DNA of 64,000 nucleotides from positions 62,001 through 126,000 of the forward strand of contig JBKBMT010000002.1 in assembly GCA_046295655.1 (NCBI GenBank). Reading direction: 5' to 3'. This DNA is from JBKBMT01 sp046295655 (GTDB taxonomy: Bacteria > Pseudomonadota > Alphaproteobacteria > Rhodobacterales > Rhodobacteraceae). The notes beneath the pieces are model-generated. The model was given only the letters and a program-made list of their open reading frames with translations, made no database searches and was not told the DNA's origin. Below, in pieces: positions 9,571-17,285 of this stretch. Position 1 is the first letter of the stretch, and every line of letters starts with the position of its first letter. The position numbers and the translations under genes were made by a program.

Positions 9571-10029
9571 TCAGGCGGGGTAGAAGACCAGGCTCACCCC
9601 GTTGATGCAGTGACGCTTGCCCGTGGGTGGCGGGCCATCGTCGAAAATGTGGCCGAGATGGCTTCCGCAGCGGCGGCAGTGACATTCGGTGCGCCGCGTG
9701 AACAGCCGGCGGTCGTCACGGGTGCCGATAGCGCCCGGCAGCGCTTCACGGAAGCTCGGCCACCCGGTGCGCGAATCGTACTTGGCCGCCGAGGAGTAAA
9801 GCGGCAGGTCGCAACCTCGGCAGCGGTATTCTCCCGGATCGAACAGCTTGTCGAGCGGGCTCGTGCCCGCGCGTTCGGTCGCTTCCTCGCGTAGCACGGC
9901 GTATTCGACGGGCGACAGCAAAGCGCGCCATTCGGCCTCGGTGCGCGTGATTTCGAACATGCCCTCTGCCGCATTGGCCGGCAGGGCAACGCAGGAAGCG
10001 GAGGCAAGCAGAAAGATGCGGCGGTTCAT
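9571..10029 (-). CDS. msrB: Exported methionine-R-sulfoxide reductase B
   Basis: Reduces methionine-R-sulfoxide in proteins. The 152-residue protein has an N-terminal export signal (MNRRIFLLASASCVALPANA), so it should act in the periplasm rather than the cytosol. The zinc cysteines are two CxxC pairs at 70/73 and 118/121. The catalytic Cys141 is in KRHCINGVSL, and GWPSF is conserved at 89-93. The ATG at 10029 is preceded by GGGAGG. It is the last gene of the reverse-strand sigma/anti-sigma/fasciclin cluster, separated from the fasciclin gene by a strong hairpin. This context suggests repair of oxidised envelope proteins under sigma-factor control. Confidence 0.93.
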   Translation of the reverse strand: MNRRIFLLASASCVALPANAAEGMFEITRTEAEWRALLSPVEYAVLREEATERAGTSPLDKLFDPGEYRCRGCDLPLYSSAAKYDSRTGWPSFREALPGAIGTRDDRRLFTRRTECHCRRCGSHLGHIFDDGPPPTGKRHCINGVSLVFYPA

Positions 10030-10057
10030 CGTGATCCTCCCGAAGCGCATGCTGGAC

Positions 10058-10089
10058 GGCCCCGCCCGCATCCGCAAACGGGCGGGGCC
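10058..10089 (-). repeat. 11-bp perfect stem-loop between fasciclin gene and msrB
   Basis: GGCCCCGCCCG at 10058-10068 and CGGGCGGGGCC at 10079-10089 are exact reverse complements, with a 10-base loop. The hairpin sits in the 78-base gap between the fasciclin stop codon and the msrB ATG. Neither strand has a T-run after it, so it is not a canonical intrinsic terminator. It could reduce read-through into msrB or protect the 3' end of the fasciclin message. The structure is seen; the role is inferred. Confidence 0.75.
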
Positions 10090-10107
10090 ACCACGTGATC
10101 GGACCGC

Positions 10108-10659
10108 TTACATCGCGGGCAAGAGCACCGTGTCGATCACGTGGATCACGCCGTTCGATTGAACGACATCGGCGATGGTCACTGTCGCGCTGCGGCCGCG
10201 CTCGTCGGTGAGCCTGAGCATCCCGCCCTCCATCCTGGCCGTCAGAACGCAGCCGCCCACCGTCGGCACCTCATGCATTCCGCCATCGTCGGCGATCATC
10301 TTGACGATCGCATCCGACATGGCCTTCGCGGCAACGACGTGGCAGGTGAGTACCTTCACCAGCGCGTCCTTGTTCTCGGGCTTCAGCAGGTTGTCGACGG
10401 TTCCCGGCTGGAGCATGCCGAAGGCGTCGTTCGTTGGCGCGAAGACGGTGAAGGGGCCGGCCCCCCGCAGCGTCTCGACAAGGCCCGCCGCCTGCACGGC
10501 GGCGACGAGCGTGGTGTGATCGGCCGAATTGACGGCATTCTCGACGATGTTCCTGGTCTCGAACATGGGCGCGCCACCGACCATCGGGTTCGAGGCAAGA
10601 GTCGCGCCCGCGGCCAGTGCGAAGGCGGTCGAGGCGGCGAGCAGGATTCTGGTCTTCAT
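10108..10659 (-). CDS. Secreted fasciclin (FAS1) domain protein
   Basis: A 183-residue exported protein with a signal peptide at residues 1-23 (MKTRILLAASTAFALAAGA) and one FAS1 domain. The two family signature segments are FTVFAPTNDAF and NGVIHVIDTVLLP. FAS1 domains mediate surface adhesion or protein contacts. The gene follows an ECF sigma and an RskA-like anti-sigma gene, the same association as the mycobacterial SigK/RskA system, whose targets include the FAS1 proteins MPT70 and MPT83. A hairpin and a candidate ECF promoter lie just upstream. The start at 10659 is chosen for the clean signal peptide. Confidence 0.92.
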   Translation of the reverse strand: MKTRILLAASTAFALAAGATLASNPMVGGAPMFETRNIVENAVNSADHTTLVAAVQAAGLVETLRGAGPFTVFAPTNDAFGMLQPGTVDNLLKPENKDALVKVLTCHVVAAKAMSDAIVKMIADDGGMHEVPTVGGCVLTARMEGGMLRLTDERGRSATVTIADVVQSNGVIHVIDTVLLPAM

Positions 10660-10680
10660 CGGTCTTCTCTCCCGTGCGTG

Positions 10681-10699
10681 GCACCCGACCATCGGGTGC
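10681..10699 (-). repeat. 8-bp stem-loop in the fasciclin leader
   Basis: GCACCCGA and TCGGGTGC flank a three-base loop, giving a perfect 8-bp hairpin 22 bases upstream of the fasciclin ATG. If transcription starts from the candidate promoter at 10711-10739, the stem would lie almost at the 5' end of the mRNA. Such a stem could stabilise the transcript. A role in translation control is possible but not shown. Confidence 0.65.
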
Positions 10700-10710
10700 G
10701 AACGGGATCA

Positions 10711-10739
10711 GACACGGAGAGGCGCGGAACGGAGTTTCA
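10711..10739 (-). promoter_or_regulatory. Candidate ECF-type promoter for the fasciclin gene
   Basis: Read on the reverse strand, TGAAAC (10739-10734) is followed after 17 bases by CGTGTC (10716-10711). This resembles group ECF promoters (a GAAC-type -35 and a CGTC-like -10). Transcription would begin near 10704, giving a leader of about 45 bases that contains the hairpin at 10681-10699. I did not find an identical pair upstream of the sigma gene, so assignment to that sigma factor is tentative. Confidence 0.35.
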
Positions 10740-10759
10740 GCCCGTTCTCGCGACTTCTT

Positions 10760-11443
10760 TCACAGATTCGTGATCGGTCCGGCGGCAAGGACCGGTCCGG
10801 TCGGGGCGCCCGTGACCGATCCGCCCTCGGGTTCCAGCGAGACCGCGAGGGTCCAGCCCGCCGGTGGGGCGGGATAGTCGAGGCTGAGCGACGTCTCGCC
10901 GATCAGGCCGAGCGAGACGGGCGCGGCCCCCGGCGCGATGATCCAGACCTCGTGCACCCGACCCCGCGCGGGTGCCGCGCCGGCAACGCGCTCGATGGTC
11001 AGTCGTTGATCCCTCGGATCGTGCCGCGCCTCGAAGCGAAGCTCGCTGTCCTCGGCCGTCAGCGTGGCCACGAGCACCGGCTGCTCTCCGAACGGGACGA
11101 GTGTAACAGCGACCCAGATTGCCAGCAGCGCAGCCACCGCCGCGCCGGCCAGGGCCGCGGGCCAGCCGAAACGACCCGGCACAAGGCGGCGGCGTCGGGT
11201 TGGCGCTGTCCAGCCGAGGCGCCGCTCGATCCCGGCCAGGGCCCCGGATGGCGGCGCCGCATCGGGCAGCGTCTCGGCCAAAGGCGCGAGCCGTTCCTGC
11301 CAGGCCGCGACGGCCGCCCGGAAGGCCGGATCAGAGGCCGTTCGCGCCTCGGCCATGCGCCTGTCCTCGCCGTCGAGCAGACCCATCGCCAGCTCGGCCG
11401 CGAGCGCGTCGTCGTCGTCAGAAAGCGGCGGCACCGGGCTCAT
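10760..11443 (-). CDS. RskA-like anti-sigma factor
   Basis: A 227-residue membrane protein that should hold the neighbouring ECF sigma factor inactive. The N-terminal part (about residues 1-90) resembles the anti-sigma-K/ChrR-like domain (ALAAELAMGLLDGEDRR). A single membrane helix follows at about 94-115, and the periplasmic part is an RskA domain with VHEVWIIAPGAAPVSLG. The ATG at 11443 overlaps the sigma-factor stop codon as ATGA, so the two are translationally coupled. There is no zinc-binding HxxxCxxC motif. Confidence 0.87.
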   Translation of the reverse strand: MSPVPPLSDDDDALAAELAMGLLDGEDRRMAEARTASDPAFRAAVAAWQERLAPLAETLPDAAPPSGALAGIERRLGWTAPTRRRRLVPGRFGWPAALAGAAVAALLAIWVAVTLVPFGEQPVLVATLTAEDSELRFEARHDPRDQRLTIERVAGAAPARGRVHEVWIIAPGAAPVSLGLIGETSLSLDYPAPPAGWTLAVSLEPEGGSVTGAPTGPVLAAGPITNL

Positions 11444-11988
11444 CGCGTCAGGCACTCCCGAAGTCTCAGCAGGCTGCGCCGGAGCCAGGTGCGCATGGTG
11501 TTGAGCGGCACGCCATGGCGGCGCGCGAGTTCGTCATAGCTCATGCCGTCGAGATAGCAGCTTCGGATCGCCGCTGCCCGCTTGGCCTCGAGTTCGGCAA
11601 GACAGGAGTCGAGCCGCCGAAGCTCGGAGGTCGCGATGGCTGCGGCTTCGGGGCCGGGCGCGGGATCGGCAGTTTCGGCGATCGGGGCAGGAACGCCTCC
11701 GGTCGCCAGCCGGGTGCGGGCACGCAGCCGGTCGATCGCCGCGTTGCGGGCGATCGTGATCAGCCAGGTCATCGGACTGAGGCCATTGGCCGCATAGCGC
11801 CCCGCCCCGTGCCAGATCTTCACGAAGACCTCCTGCAGCACGTCCTCTGCCTCCGCCTTGTCGTCCAAGACACGGAGCACGACAGCATAGAGTTTCGACG
11901 ACGTGGCGGCGTAGAGCGCGCGGAACGCTGCCCGGTCGGCAAGCGCCACCCGAACGATCAACGCCTCGATCTCCTCCCGTGCGGTCAT
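11440..11988 (-). CDS. ECF RNA polymerase sigma factor (SigK-like)
   Basis: A 182-residue extracytoplasmic-function sigma factor. Region 2 includes DDKAEAEDVLQEVFVKIW and the -10 recognition helix with LSPMTWLITIARNAAIDRLR. Region 4 carries the helix-turn-helix YDELARRHGVPLNTMRTWL. The two regions are joined by a Pro/Ala-rich linker. The frame is open upstream to 12501, but the ATG at 11988 begins the conserved domain. It is first in a four-gene reverse-strand cluster with its anti-sigma, a fasciclin protein and exported MsrB. The signal it senses is unknown. Confidence 0.9.
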   Translation of the reverse strand: MTAREEIEALIVRVALADRAAFRALYAATSSKLYAVVLRVLDDKAEAEDVLQEVFVKIWHGAGRYAANGLSPMTWLITIARNAAIDRLRARTRLATGGVPAPIAETADPAPGPEAAAIATSELRRLDSCLAELEAKRAAAIRSCYLDGMSYDELARRHGVPLNTMRTWLRRSLLRLRECLTR

Positions 11989-12129
11989 CCAGCCCCCGTC
12001 TGTTCCAGAGCATGGCAGGAAACTGCGCACGGATGAACCCCGCCGGTGCCTCTGGCGCTTCCCCTTGCGGCCCTGCTGCATATGTTCCACAAGTCGGATC
12101 GGCGGGGCGCACCCGTGGCGGAGCGGAAG

Positions 12130-13116
12130 ATGGCGGACGGAATGACGGACAGGGCGACACGGCCGACCGAGGAAGTCTCGGTGCGCGAGGTCTTCGGGAT
12201 CGACACCGAAATGAAGGTGAAAGGCTTTGCCGACCGCGGCGACCGGGTGCCAGAGATCGATCCGACCTACAAGTTCGATCCCGATACCACACTCGCCATC
12301 CTTGCCGGGTTCCACTACGGCCGACGGGTCATGATCCAGGGCTACCACGGCACCGGCAAGTCCACCCATATCGAGCAGGTCGCGGCGCGGCTGAACTGGC
12401 CCTGCGTCCGCGTCAACCTCGACAGCCACATCAGCCGGATCGACCTGATCGGCAAGGACGCAATCAAGCTGCGCGACGGCAAGCAGGTGACCGAGTTCCA
12501 CGAGGGCATCCTGCCTTGGGCGTTACGCAACCCCGTGGCCATCGTGTTCGACGAATACGACGCCGGCCGCCCCGACGTGATGTTCGTGATCCAGCGGGTG
12601 CTGGAGCATGACGGCAAGCTGACGCTGCTCGACCAGAACGAGATCATCACGCCCCACCCGTGCTTCCGGCTGTTCGCCACCTCGAACACGGTGGGCCTGG
12701 GCGACACCACGGGGCTATACCACGGTGTCCAGCAGATCAATCAGGCGCAGATGGACCGCTGGAGTCTGGTAGCCACCCTGAACTACCTCAGCCACGATGC
12801 CGAGACGGCGATCGTCCTGTCGAAGAATCCCCATTACAACACCGAGAAGGGGCGCCGCACGATCAGCCAGATGGTGACGGTGGCCGAACTGACCCGCACC
12901 GCCTTCATGGCCGGCGACCTGTCCACGGTCATGTCGCCCCGCACGGTCATCAACTGGGCCCAGAACGCCGAGATCTTCCGCAATGTGGGCTATGCGTTCC
13001 GACTGTCGTTCCTGAACAAGTGCGACGAGCTGGAACGGCAGACGGTGGCGGAATTCTACCAGCGCTGCTTCGGCGAGGAACTGCCGGAAAGCGCGGCGAG
13101 CATGGCGATGCGGTAA
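12130..13116 (+). CDS. cobS: Cobaltochelatase subunit CobS
   Basis: AAA+ subunit of the aerobic cobaltochelatase, which inserts cobalt into hydrogenobyrinic acid a,c-diamide with CobN and CobT during B12 synthesis. The 328-residue protein has Walker A GYHGTGKST, Walker B AIVFDEYD and LFATSNTVG. The length fits the family (about 330). The ATG at 12130 follows GGAAG. Its TAA overlaps the ATG of a 32-codon ORF, which in turn overlaps cobT. cobN is not in the window. Confidence 0.95.
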   Translation: MADGMTDRATRPTEEVSVREVFGIDTEMKVKGFADRGDRVPEIDPTYKFDPDTTLAILAGFHYGRRVMIQGYHGTGKSTHIEQVAARLNWPCVRVNLDSHISRIDLIGKDAIKLRDGKQVTEFHEGILPWALRNPVAIVFDEYDAGRPDVMFVIQRVLEHDGKLTLLDQNEIITPHPCFRLFATSNTVGLGDTTGLYHGVQQINQAQMDRWSLVATLNYLSHDAETAIVLSKNPHYNTEKGRRTISQMVTVAELTRTAFMAGDLSTVMSPRTVINWAQNAEIFRNVGYAFRLSFLNKCDELERQTVAEFYQRCFGEELPESAASMAMR

Positions 13117-13214
13117 TGACGGATCCTCTGCGCACCGATCTGCCCGGACGCGAAGGGCGCGCGGTGCACGGCCACCGGCACCGGACCGGGGCCCTGGGGC
13201 AGACCCGCCCATGA
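13116..13214 (+). CDS. 32-residue ORF bridging cobS and cobT
   Basis: The ATG overlaps the cobS stop (TAATG) and the TGA overlaps the cobT start (ATGA), so the 94-base cobS-cobT gap is exactly filled by an in-frame ORF. The product would begin MTDPLRTDLPGREGRAVHG and is basic and His/Arg-rich, with no known motif. It may be a real microprotein, or a translational relay that carries ribosomes from cobS to cobT. There is no obvious ribosome binding site of its own. It could also be coincidence. Confidence 0.35.
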   Translation: MTDPLRTDLPGREGRAVHGHRHRTGALGQTRP

Positions 13215-15091
13215 CCAAGCCCCCCGACAACCCCGCCGATCCGTTCAAGAAGGCGCTGGCGGATGCCACGCGGACGATGGCGCACGACCGGGAGCTTGCG
13301 GTCAGCTATTCGGTCGATCCGCCGGGGCTGACCAAGGACGGAATGCGCCTGCCTCAGGTCAGCCGGCGGATGAGCCGCGAGGAGGTGATGCTGGCCCGCG
13401 GGACGGCCGATGCCTTTGCCCTGCGCCGCCGCTATCACGACGAAGGCGTTGCCGCCCGCTATGCCCCTCAGGGCCAGATGGCACGCGACATCTACGAGGC
13501 GCTGGAGACGGCGCGTTGCGAGACCATCGGGGCGCGGGACATGCCGGGCACGGCGGGCAACATCGACGCCAAGATCGGACACGAGGCCGACCGCAAGGGC
13601 TATGGCCAGATCACCCAGGCCTCGGACGCGCCGCTTGCGGTGGCGGCGGGCTATCTCGTCCGCCACCTTGCCACCGGTCGGCCGCTGCCCAAGCCGGCAG
13701 CCCATGTCATGGACCTGTGGCGCGGGTTCATCGAGGAACAGGCGGGCGGAACGCTGGACACGCTCAACGACGTTCTTGCCGATCAGGCCGCCTTTGCCCG
13801 CATGGCGCGCCAGATGATTGCCGATCTCGGCTATGGCGACCAGCTGGGCGACGACCCGGATGCGCCGCAGGACGAGGCGGAGGACGAGGCAACCGAGGAC
13901 GAGGACCAGCCCGACAGCGCCGGTGACGAGGAACAGAGCCCGGACGAAGCCGATGCCGACCCCGACCGCAGCCAGGAGCAGCAGCAGGACGCCGCGGAAG
14001 CGCAGGTCAGCGAGGACGAACTTGCCGACGACGAGACGCTGGACGAAATCGACGCCCCGCAGGCCGAGGCCCCGCCGGAACCCCCTGCCCCACCGCCCCA
14101 TTCGGACGCCGACCCGAGCTATGCCGTCTATTCGACCCTGAATGACGAGGAGATCCGGGCCGAGGATCTGGCCGAGCCGGCAGAACTCGAGCGGTTGCGC
14201 GCCTATCTGGATCAGCAGCTGGAACCATTGAAGGGGGCGGTCAGCCGGCTGGCCAACAAGCTGCAGCGCCGCTTGCAGGCACAGCAGAACCGCAGCTGGG
14301 AATTCGACCGCGACGAGGGCATCCTCGATGCCGGACGGCTAGCCCGGGTGGTTGCCAACCCGACCACGCCGCTGTCCTTCAAGGTCGAAAAGGACACCGA
14401 GTTCCGCGATACGGTGGTGACGCTGCTGCTGGACAATTCGGGCTCCATGCGCGGCCGACCGATCTCGATTGCCGCGATCTGCGCCGACGTTCTGGCGCGG
14501 ACACTGGAACGCTGCGCGGTGAAGGTCGAGATCCTGGGCTTCACCACCCGGGCCTGGAAGGGCGGGCAGAGCCGCGAGAAATGGCTGGCCGACGGCCGGC
14601 CAGTGGCACCGGGCCGCCTGAATGACCTGCGGCACATCATCTACAAGGCGGCGGATGTGCCGTGGCGCCGGGTGCGTGACAACCTCGGGCTGATGATGAA
14701 GGAAGGGCTGTTGAAGGAGAACATCGACGGCGAGGCGCTGGAATGGGCGCACCGCCGGATGGTCGGCCGGCCCGAGGCGCGCAAGATCCTGATGGTCATC
14801 TCGGACGGGGCGCCGGTGGACGATTCGACGCTGTCGGTGAACCCCGCGAACTTCCTGGAAAAACACCTGCGCGACGTGATCGCGATGGTGGAGCGGCGCA
14901 AGCAGGTCGAACTGATTGCGATCGGCATCGGCCATGACGTCACCCGGTATTATCAGCGCGCGGTGACCATCACCGATGTGGAACAGCTGGCCGGCGCGAT
15001 GACCGAACAACTTGCAAGCCTGTTCGATTCCGATCCCCGCAAGCGGGCACGGGTTCTGGGCATCGCGAAGGTCAACGGAGTGCGGCGATGA
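13211..15091 (+). CDS. cobT: Cobaltochelatase subunit CobT
   Basis: Partner of CobS in the ATP-driven chaperone complex of aerobic cobalt insertion. The 626-residue protein has a conserved N-terminal domain, a very acidic Asp/Glu-rich linker at about residues 210-285, and a C-terminal VWA domain. The MIDAS site there is D408-x-S410-x-S412 (LLLDNSGSMRG), with SDGAPVDDSTL downstream. The start overlaps the stop of the small ORF (ATGA), and its own stop overlaps the start of the aminopeptidase gene (ATGA), so the genes form a tight operon. Confidence 0.95.
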   Translation: MTKPPDNPADPFKKALADATRTMAHDRELAVSYSVDPPGLTKDGMRLPQVSRRMSREEVMLARGTADAFALRRRYHDEGVAARYAPQGQMARDIYEALETARCETIGARDMPGTAGNIDAKIGHEADRKGYGQITQASDAPLAVAAGYLVRHLATGRPLPKPAAHVMDLWRGFIEEQAGGTLDTLNDVLADQAAFARMARQMIADLGYGDQLGDDPDAPQDEAEDEATEDEDQPDSAGDEEQSPDEADADPDRSQEQQQDAAEAQVSEDELADDETLDEIDAPQAEAPPEPPAPPPHSDADPSYAVYSTLNDEEIRAEDLAEPAELERLRAYLDQQLEPLKGAVSRLANKLQRRLQAQQNRSWEFDRDEGILDAGRLARVVANPTTPLSFKVEKDTEFRDTVVTLLLDNSGSMRGRPISIAAICADVLARTLERCAVKVEILGFTTRAWKGGQSREKWLADGRPVAPGRLNDLRHIIYKAADVPWRRVRDNLGLMMKEGLLKENIDGEALEWAHRRMVGRPEARKILMVISDGAPVDDSTLSVNPANFLEKHLRDVIAMVERRKQVELIAIGIGHDVTRYYQRAVTITDVEQLAGAMTEQLASLFDSDPRKRARVLGIAKVNGVRR

Positions 15092-16914
15092 CCCGACAAT
15101 CCTTCGCCGCCGTAACCCGCCCCGAACAGGGTCCGCCACGTCTGGCTGCGCTGCGGGCCGCAATGGCGGCCGAGGGGGTGCAGGGTTTCATCGTGCCGCG
15201 TTCCGATGCGCATCAGGGTGAATATGTCGCACCCTGCGACGAGCGGCTGGCCTGGCTGACCGGGTTCACCGGCTCTGCCGGTTTCGCCATCGTGCTGCCC
15301 GACCGGGCAGGGCTGTTCGTGGACGGGCGGTATCGCCTTCAGGCACGGGCGCAGGTTGATCCCGCCATCACTCCGGTCGACTGGCCCGCCACCCAGCCCG
15401 GGCCGTGGTTGCGCGACGCGCTGGACGCGGGCGTTGTCGGCTATGATCCGTGGCTGCACACCGCCGAGGAGATCGAGCGCATCGAGGCGGCCCTTTCCGG
15501 CTCTGCGGTGGCACTGCGGCCGATGCAGAACCTTGTCGATGCGATCTGGACCGACCGTCCCGGCCCGCCGCTGGCCCCGGCGACGGTGCATCCCGAGACG
15601 CTGGCCGGCGAGGCTGCGGCCGACAAGCGGGCCCGTCTGGCAAAGGGGCTGCGCGATGCCGGGCATCGGGCTGCGGTCTTGACCATGCCGGACAGTCTGT
15701 GCTGGCTGCTGAACATCCGCGGCGGCGATGTGGCGCGCAATCCGGTGCTGCAGGGCTTTGCGATCCTGCACGACGATGCGCGGGTGACGGTGTTCGCCGA
15801 GCCGGAAAAGTTCGGACCGGCAGTGCGGATGAATCTGGGCAACCACGTCACCATCCGCCCCCCGGCGGCCTTTGCCCAGGCGTTGCGCACGCTGCCCGGC
15901 CCCGTACGGGTGGATCGCGCCTCCGCACCCCTGGCGATAGGCCGCGAACTCGCCGACGCCGGCATCGAGACCGTCTGGGACGATGATCCATGCCGTCTGC
16001 CGAAGGCGCGCAAGAACCCGGCAGAGCTTGCCGGCATCCGGGCCGCCCATCACCGCGACGGAGTGGCGGTGGTAAAGTTCCTGCACTGGCTGGACGGCGT
16101 GGCGCAGGACGTCGCGGCAGGCGCAAGGGTGACCGAGATCGCGGTGGTCAAGGCCCTGGAAGGGTTCCGCGAGGGCACCGGCATGCTGCACGACCTGAGC
16201 TTCGAGACCATCTGCGGGGCCGGACCGAACGGTGCGATCGTGCATTACCGCGTCACCGAACAGTCGGATCGCGCACTTGAACCCGACAGCCTGCTGCTGG
16301 TGGACAGCGGCGGGCAGTATCGCGACGGAACCACCGACATCACCCGGACGATCGCCATCGGCGCCCCGCCACCGGGCGCGGCCGAGGCCTTTACCGCCGT
16401 TCTGCGCGGAATGATCGCGATCAGTCGTGCGCGCTGGCCGCGCGGGCTGGCCGGGCGCGACCTCGATCCGCTTGCCCGTCAGTTCCTGTGGACACAGGGC
16501 CGCGACTACGACCACGGGACCGGTCACGGGGTCGGCGCCTTCCTGTCGGTCCATGAAGGCCCGCAGCGTCTGTCGCGCATATCCGAGGTGCCGCTCGAGC
16601 CCGGCATGATCCTGTCGAACGAGCCAGGCTATTACCGTGAAGGCGTCTGGGGCATTCGTATCGAGAACCTGGTGGCCGTTACCGAGGCACCTGCCATCGC
16701 GGGTGCCGACGACCGGGCCATGCTGTCGTTCGAGACGCTAACCTTTGCCCCGATCGACCGGAAGCTGATCGTCCACGAGGACATGTCGGCCGGCGAGATC
16801 GCCTGGCTTGACGCCTATCACGCCGAGGTGCACCGCCGGCTTGCCCGCGATCTTCCGCCCTCGGTGGCCGCCTGGCTTGAAGCCGCCTGTGCGCCGCTAG
16901 GTTCGGGCAAGTGA
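15088..16914 (+). CDS. Xaa-Pro aminopeptidase (M24B family)
   Basis: Metallopeptidase that releases an N-terminal residue preceding proline. The 608-residue protein has two creatinase-like N-terminal domains and a C-terminal pita-bread domain. Metal ligands are visible: Asp406 (LLVDSGGQY), Asp417 (TTDITRT), the His of GTGHGVGAFL, the Glu of LSNEPGYY and the Glu of GIRIENL. Length and domain order match eukaryote-like APP1 rather than E. coli PepP. The ATG overlaps the cobT stop, which suggests cotranscription, although no functional link to B12 synthesis is evident. Confidence 0.94.
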   Translation: MTRQSFAAVTRPEQGPPRLAALRAAMAAEGVQGFIVPRSDAHQGEYVAPCDERLAWLTGFTGSAGFAIVLPDRAGLFVDGRYRLQARAQVDPAITPVDWPATQPGPWLRDALDAGVVGYDPWLHTAEEIERIEAALSGSAVALRPMQNLVDAIWTDRPGPPLAPATVHPETLAGEAAADKRARLAKGLRDAGHRAAVLTMPDSLCWLLNIRGGDVARNPVLQGFAILHDDARVTVFAEPEKFGPAVRMNLGNHVTIRPPAAFAQALRTLPGPVRVDRASAPLAIGRELADAGIETVWDDDPCRLPKARKNPAELAGIRAAHHRDGVAVVKFLHWLDGVAQDVAAGARVTEIAVVKALEGFREGTGMLHDLSFETICGAGPNGAIVHYRVTEQSDRALEPDSLLLVDSGGQYRDGTTDITRTIAIGAPPPGAAEAFTAVLRGMIAISRARWPRGLAGRDLDPLARQFLWTQGRDYDHGTGHGVGAFLSVHEGPQRLSRISEVPLEPGMILSNEPGYYREGVWGIRIENLVAVTEAPAIAGADDRAMLSFETLTFAPIDRKLIVHEDMSAGEIAWLDAYHAEVHRRLARDLPPSVAAWLEAACAPLGSGK

Positions 16915-16940
16915 CCCACAGCGCCAAAGGGAGCCGTCCG

Positions 16941-17282
16941 ATGAGCGATCACATCCGCATTCGCCGCGCAGAGGGAACATGGGTCGTCCGGGCCGGCGGG
17001 GCCGTCCTGGGCGAAAGCCGCAACGCGCTGGAACTGAGCGAAGGCGATTATCCGCCAGTCATCTATTTCCCCCGCACGGACATAGCCATGGCGTTCCTGG
17101 AACCGTCGGCGCGCACCTCGACGTGCCCGCACAAGGGACAGGCAAGCTATTTCACGATCGTGACCAAGTCCGGGCGGCTGACAGACGCGGTCTGGTCCTA
17201 CGAGACGCCGCACGAACCCGTCGCGCGCATCGCAGGCCATCTCGCATTCTATCCCGATCGCGTGACGGTCGAACGCGTCTGA
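16941..17282 (+). CDS. DUF427 domain-containing protein
   Basis: A 113-residue protein with the DUF427 pattern: HIRIRRAEGTWVVRAGGAVLG, then YPPVIYFPRTDI, CPHKGQASYFT and a closing HLAFYPDRV. The family is a small beta-barrel of unknown function. The ATG at 16941 has AAGGGAG upstream; a GTG at 16911 that overlaps the preceding stop is an alternative. It is last in the cobS-cobT run and ends 3 bases from the convergent rpoH gene. Confidence 0.88.
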   Translation: MSDHIRIRRAEGTWVVRAGGAVLGESRNALELSEGDYPPVIYFPRTDIAMAFLEPSARTSTCPHKGQASYFTIVTKSGRLTDAVWSYETPHEPVARIAGHLAFYPDRVTVERV

Positions 17283-17285
17283 AAG

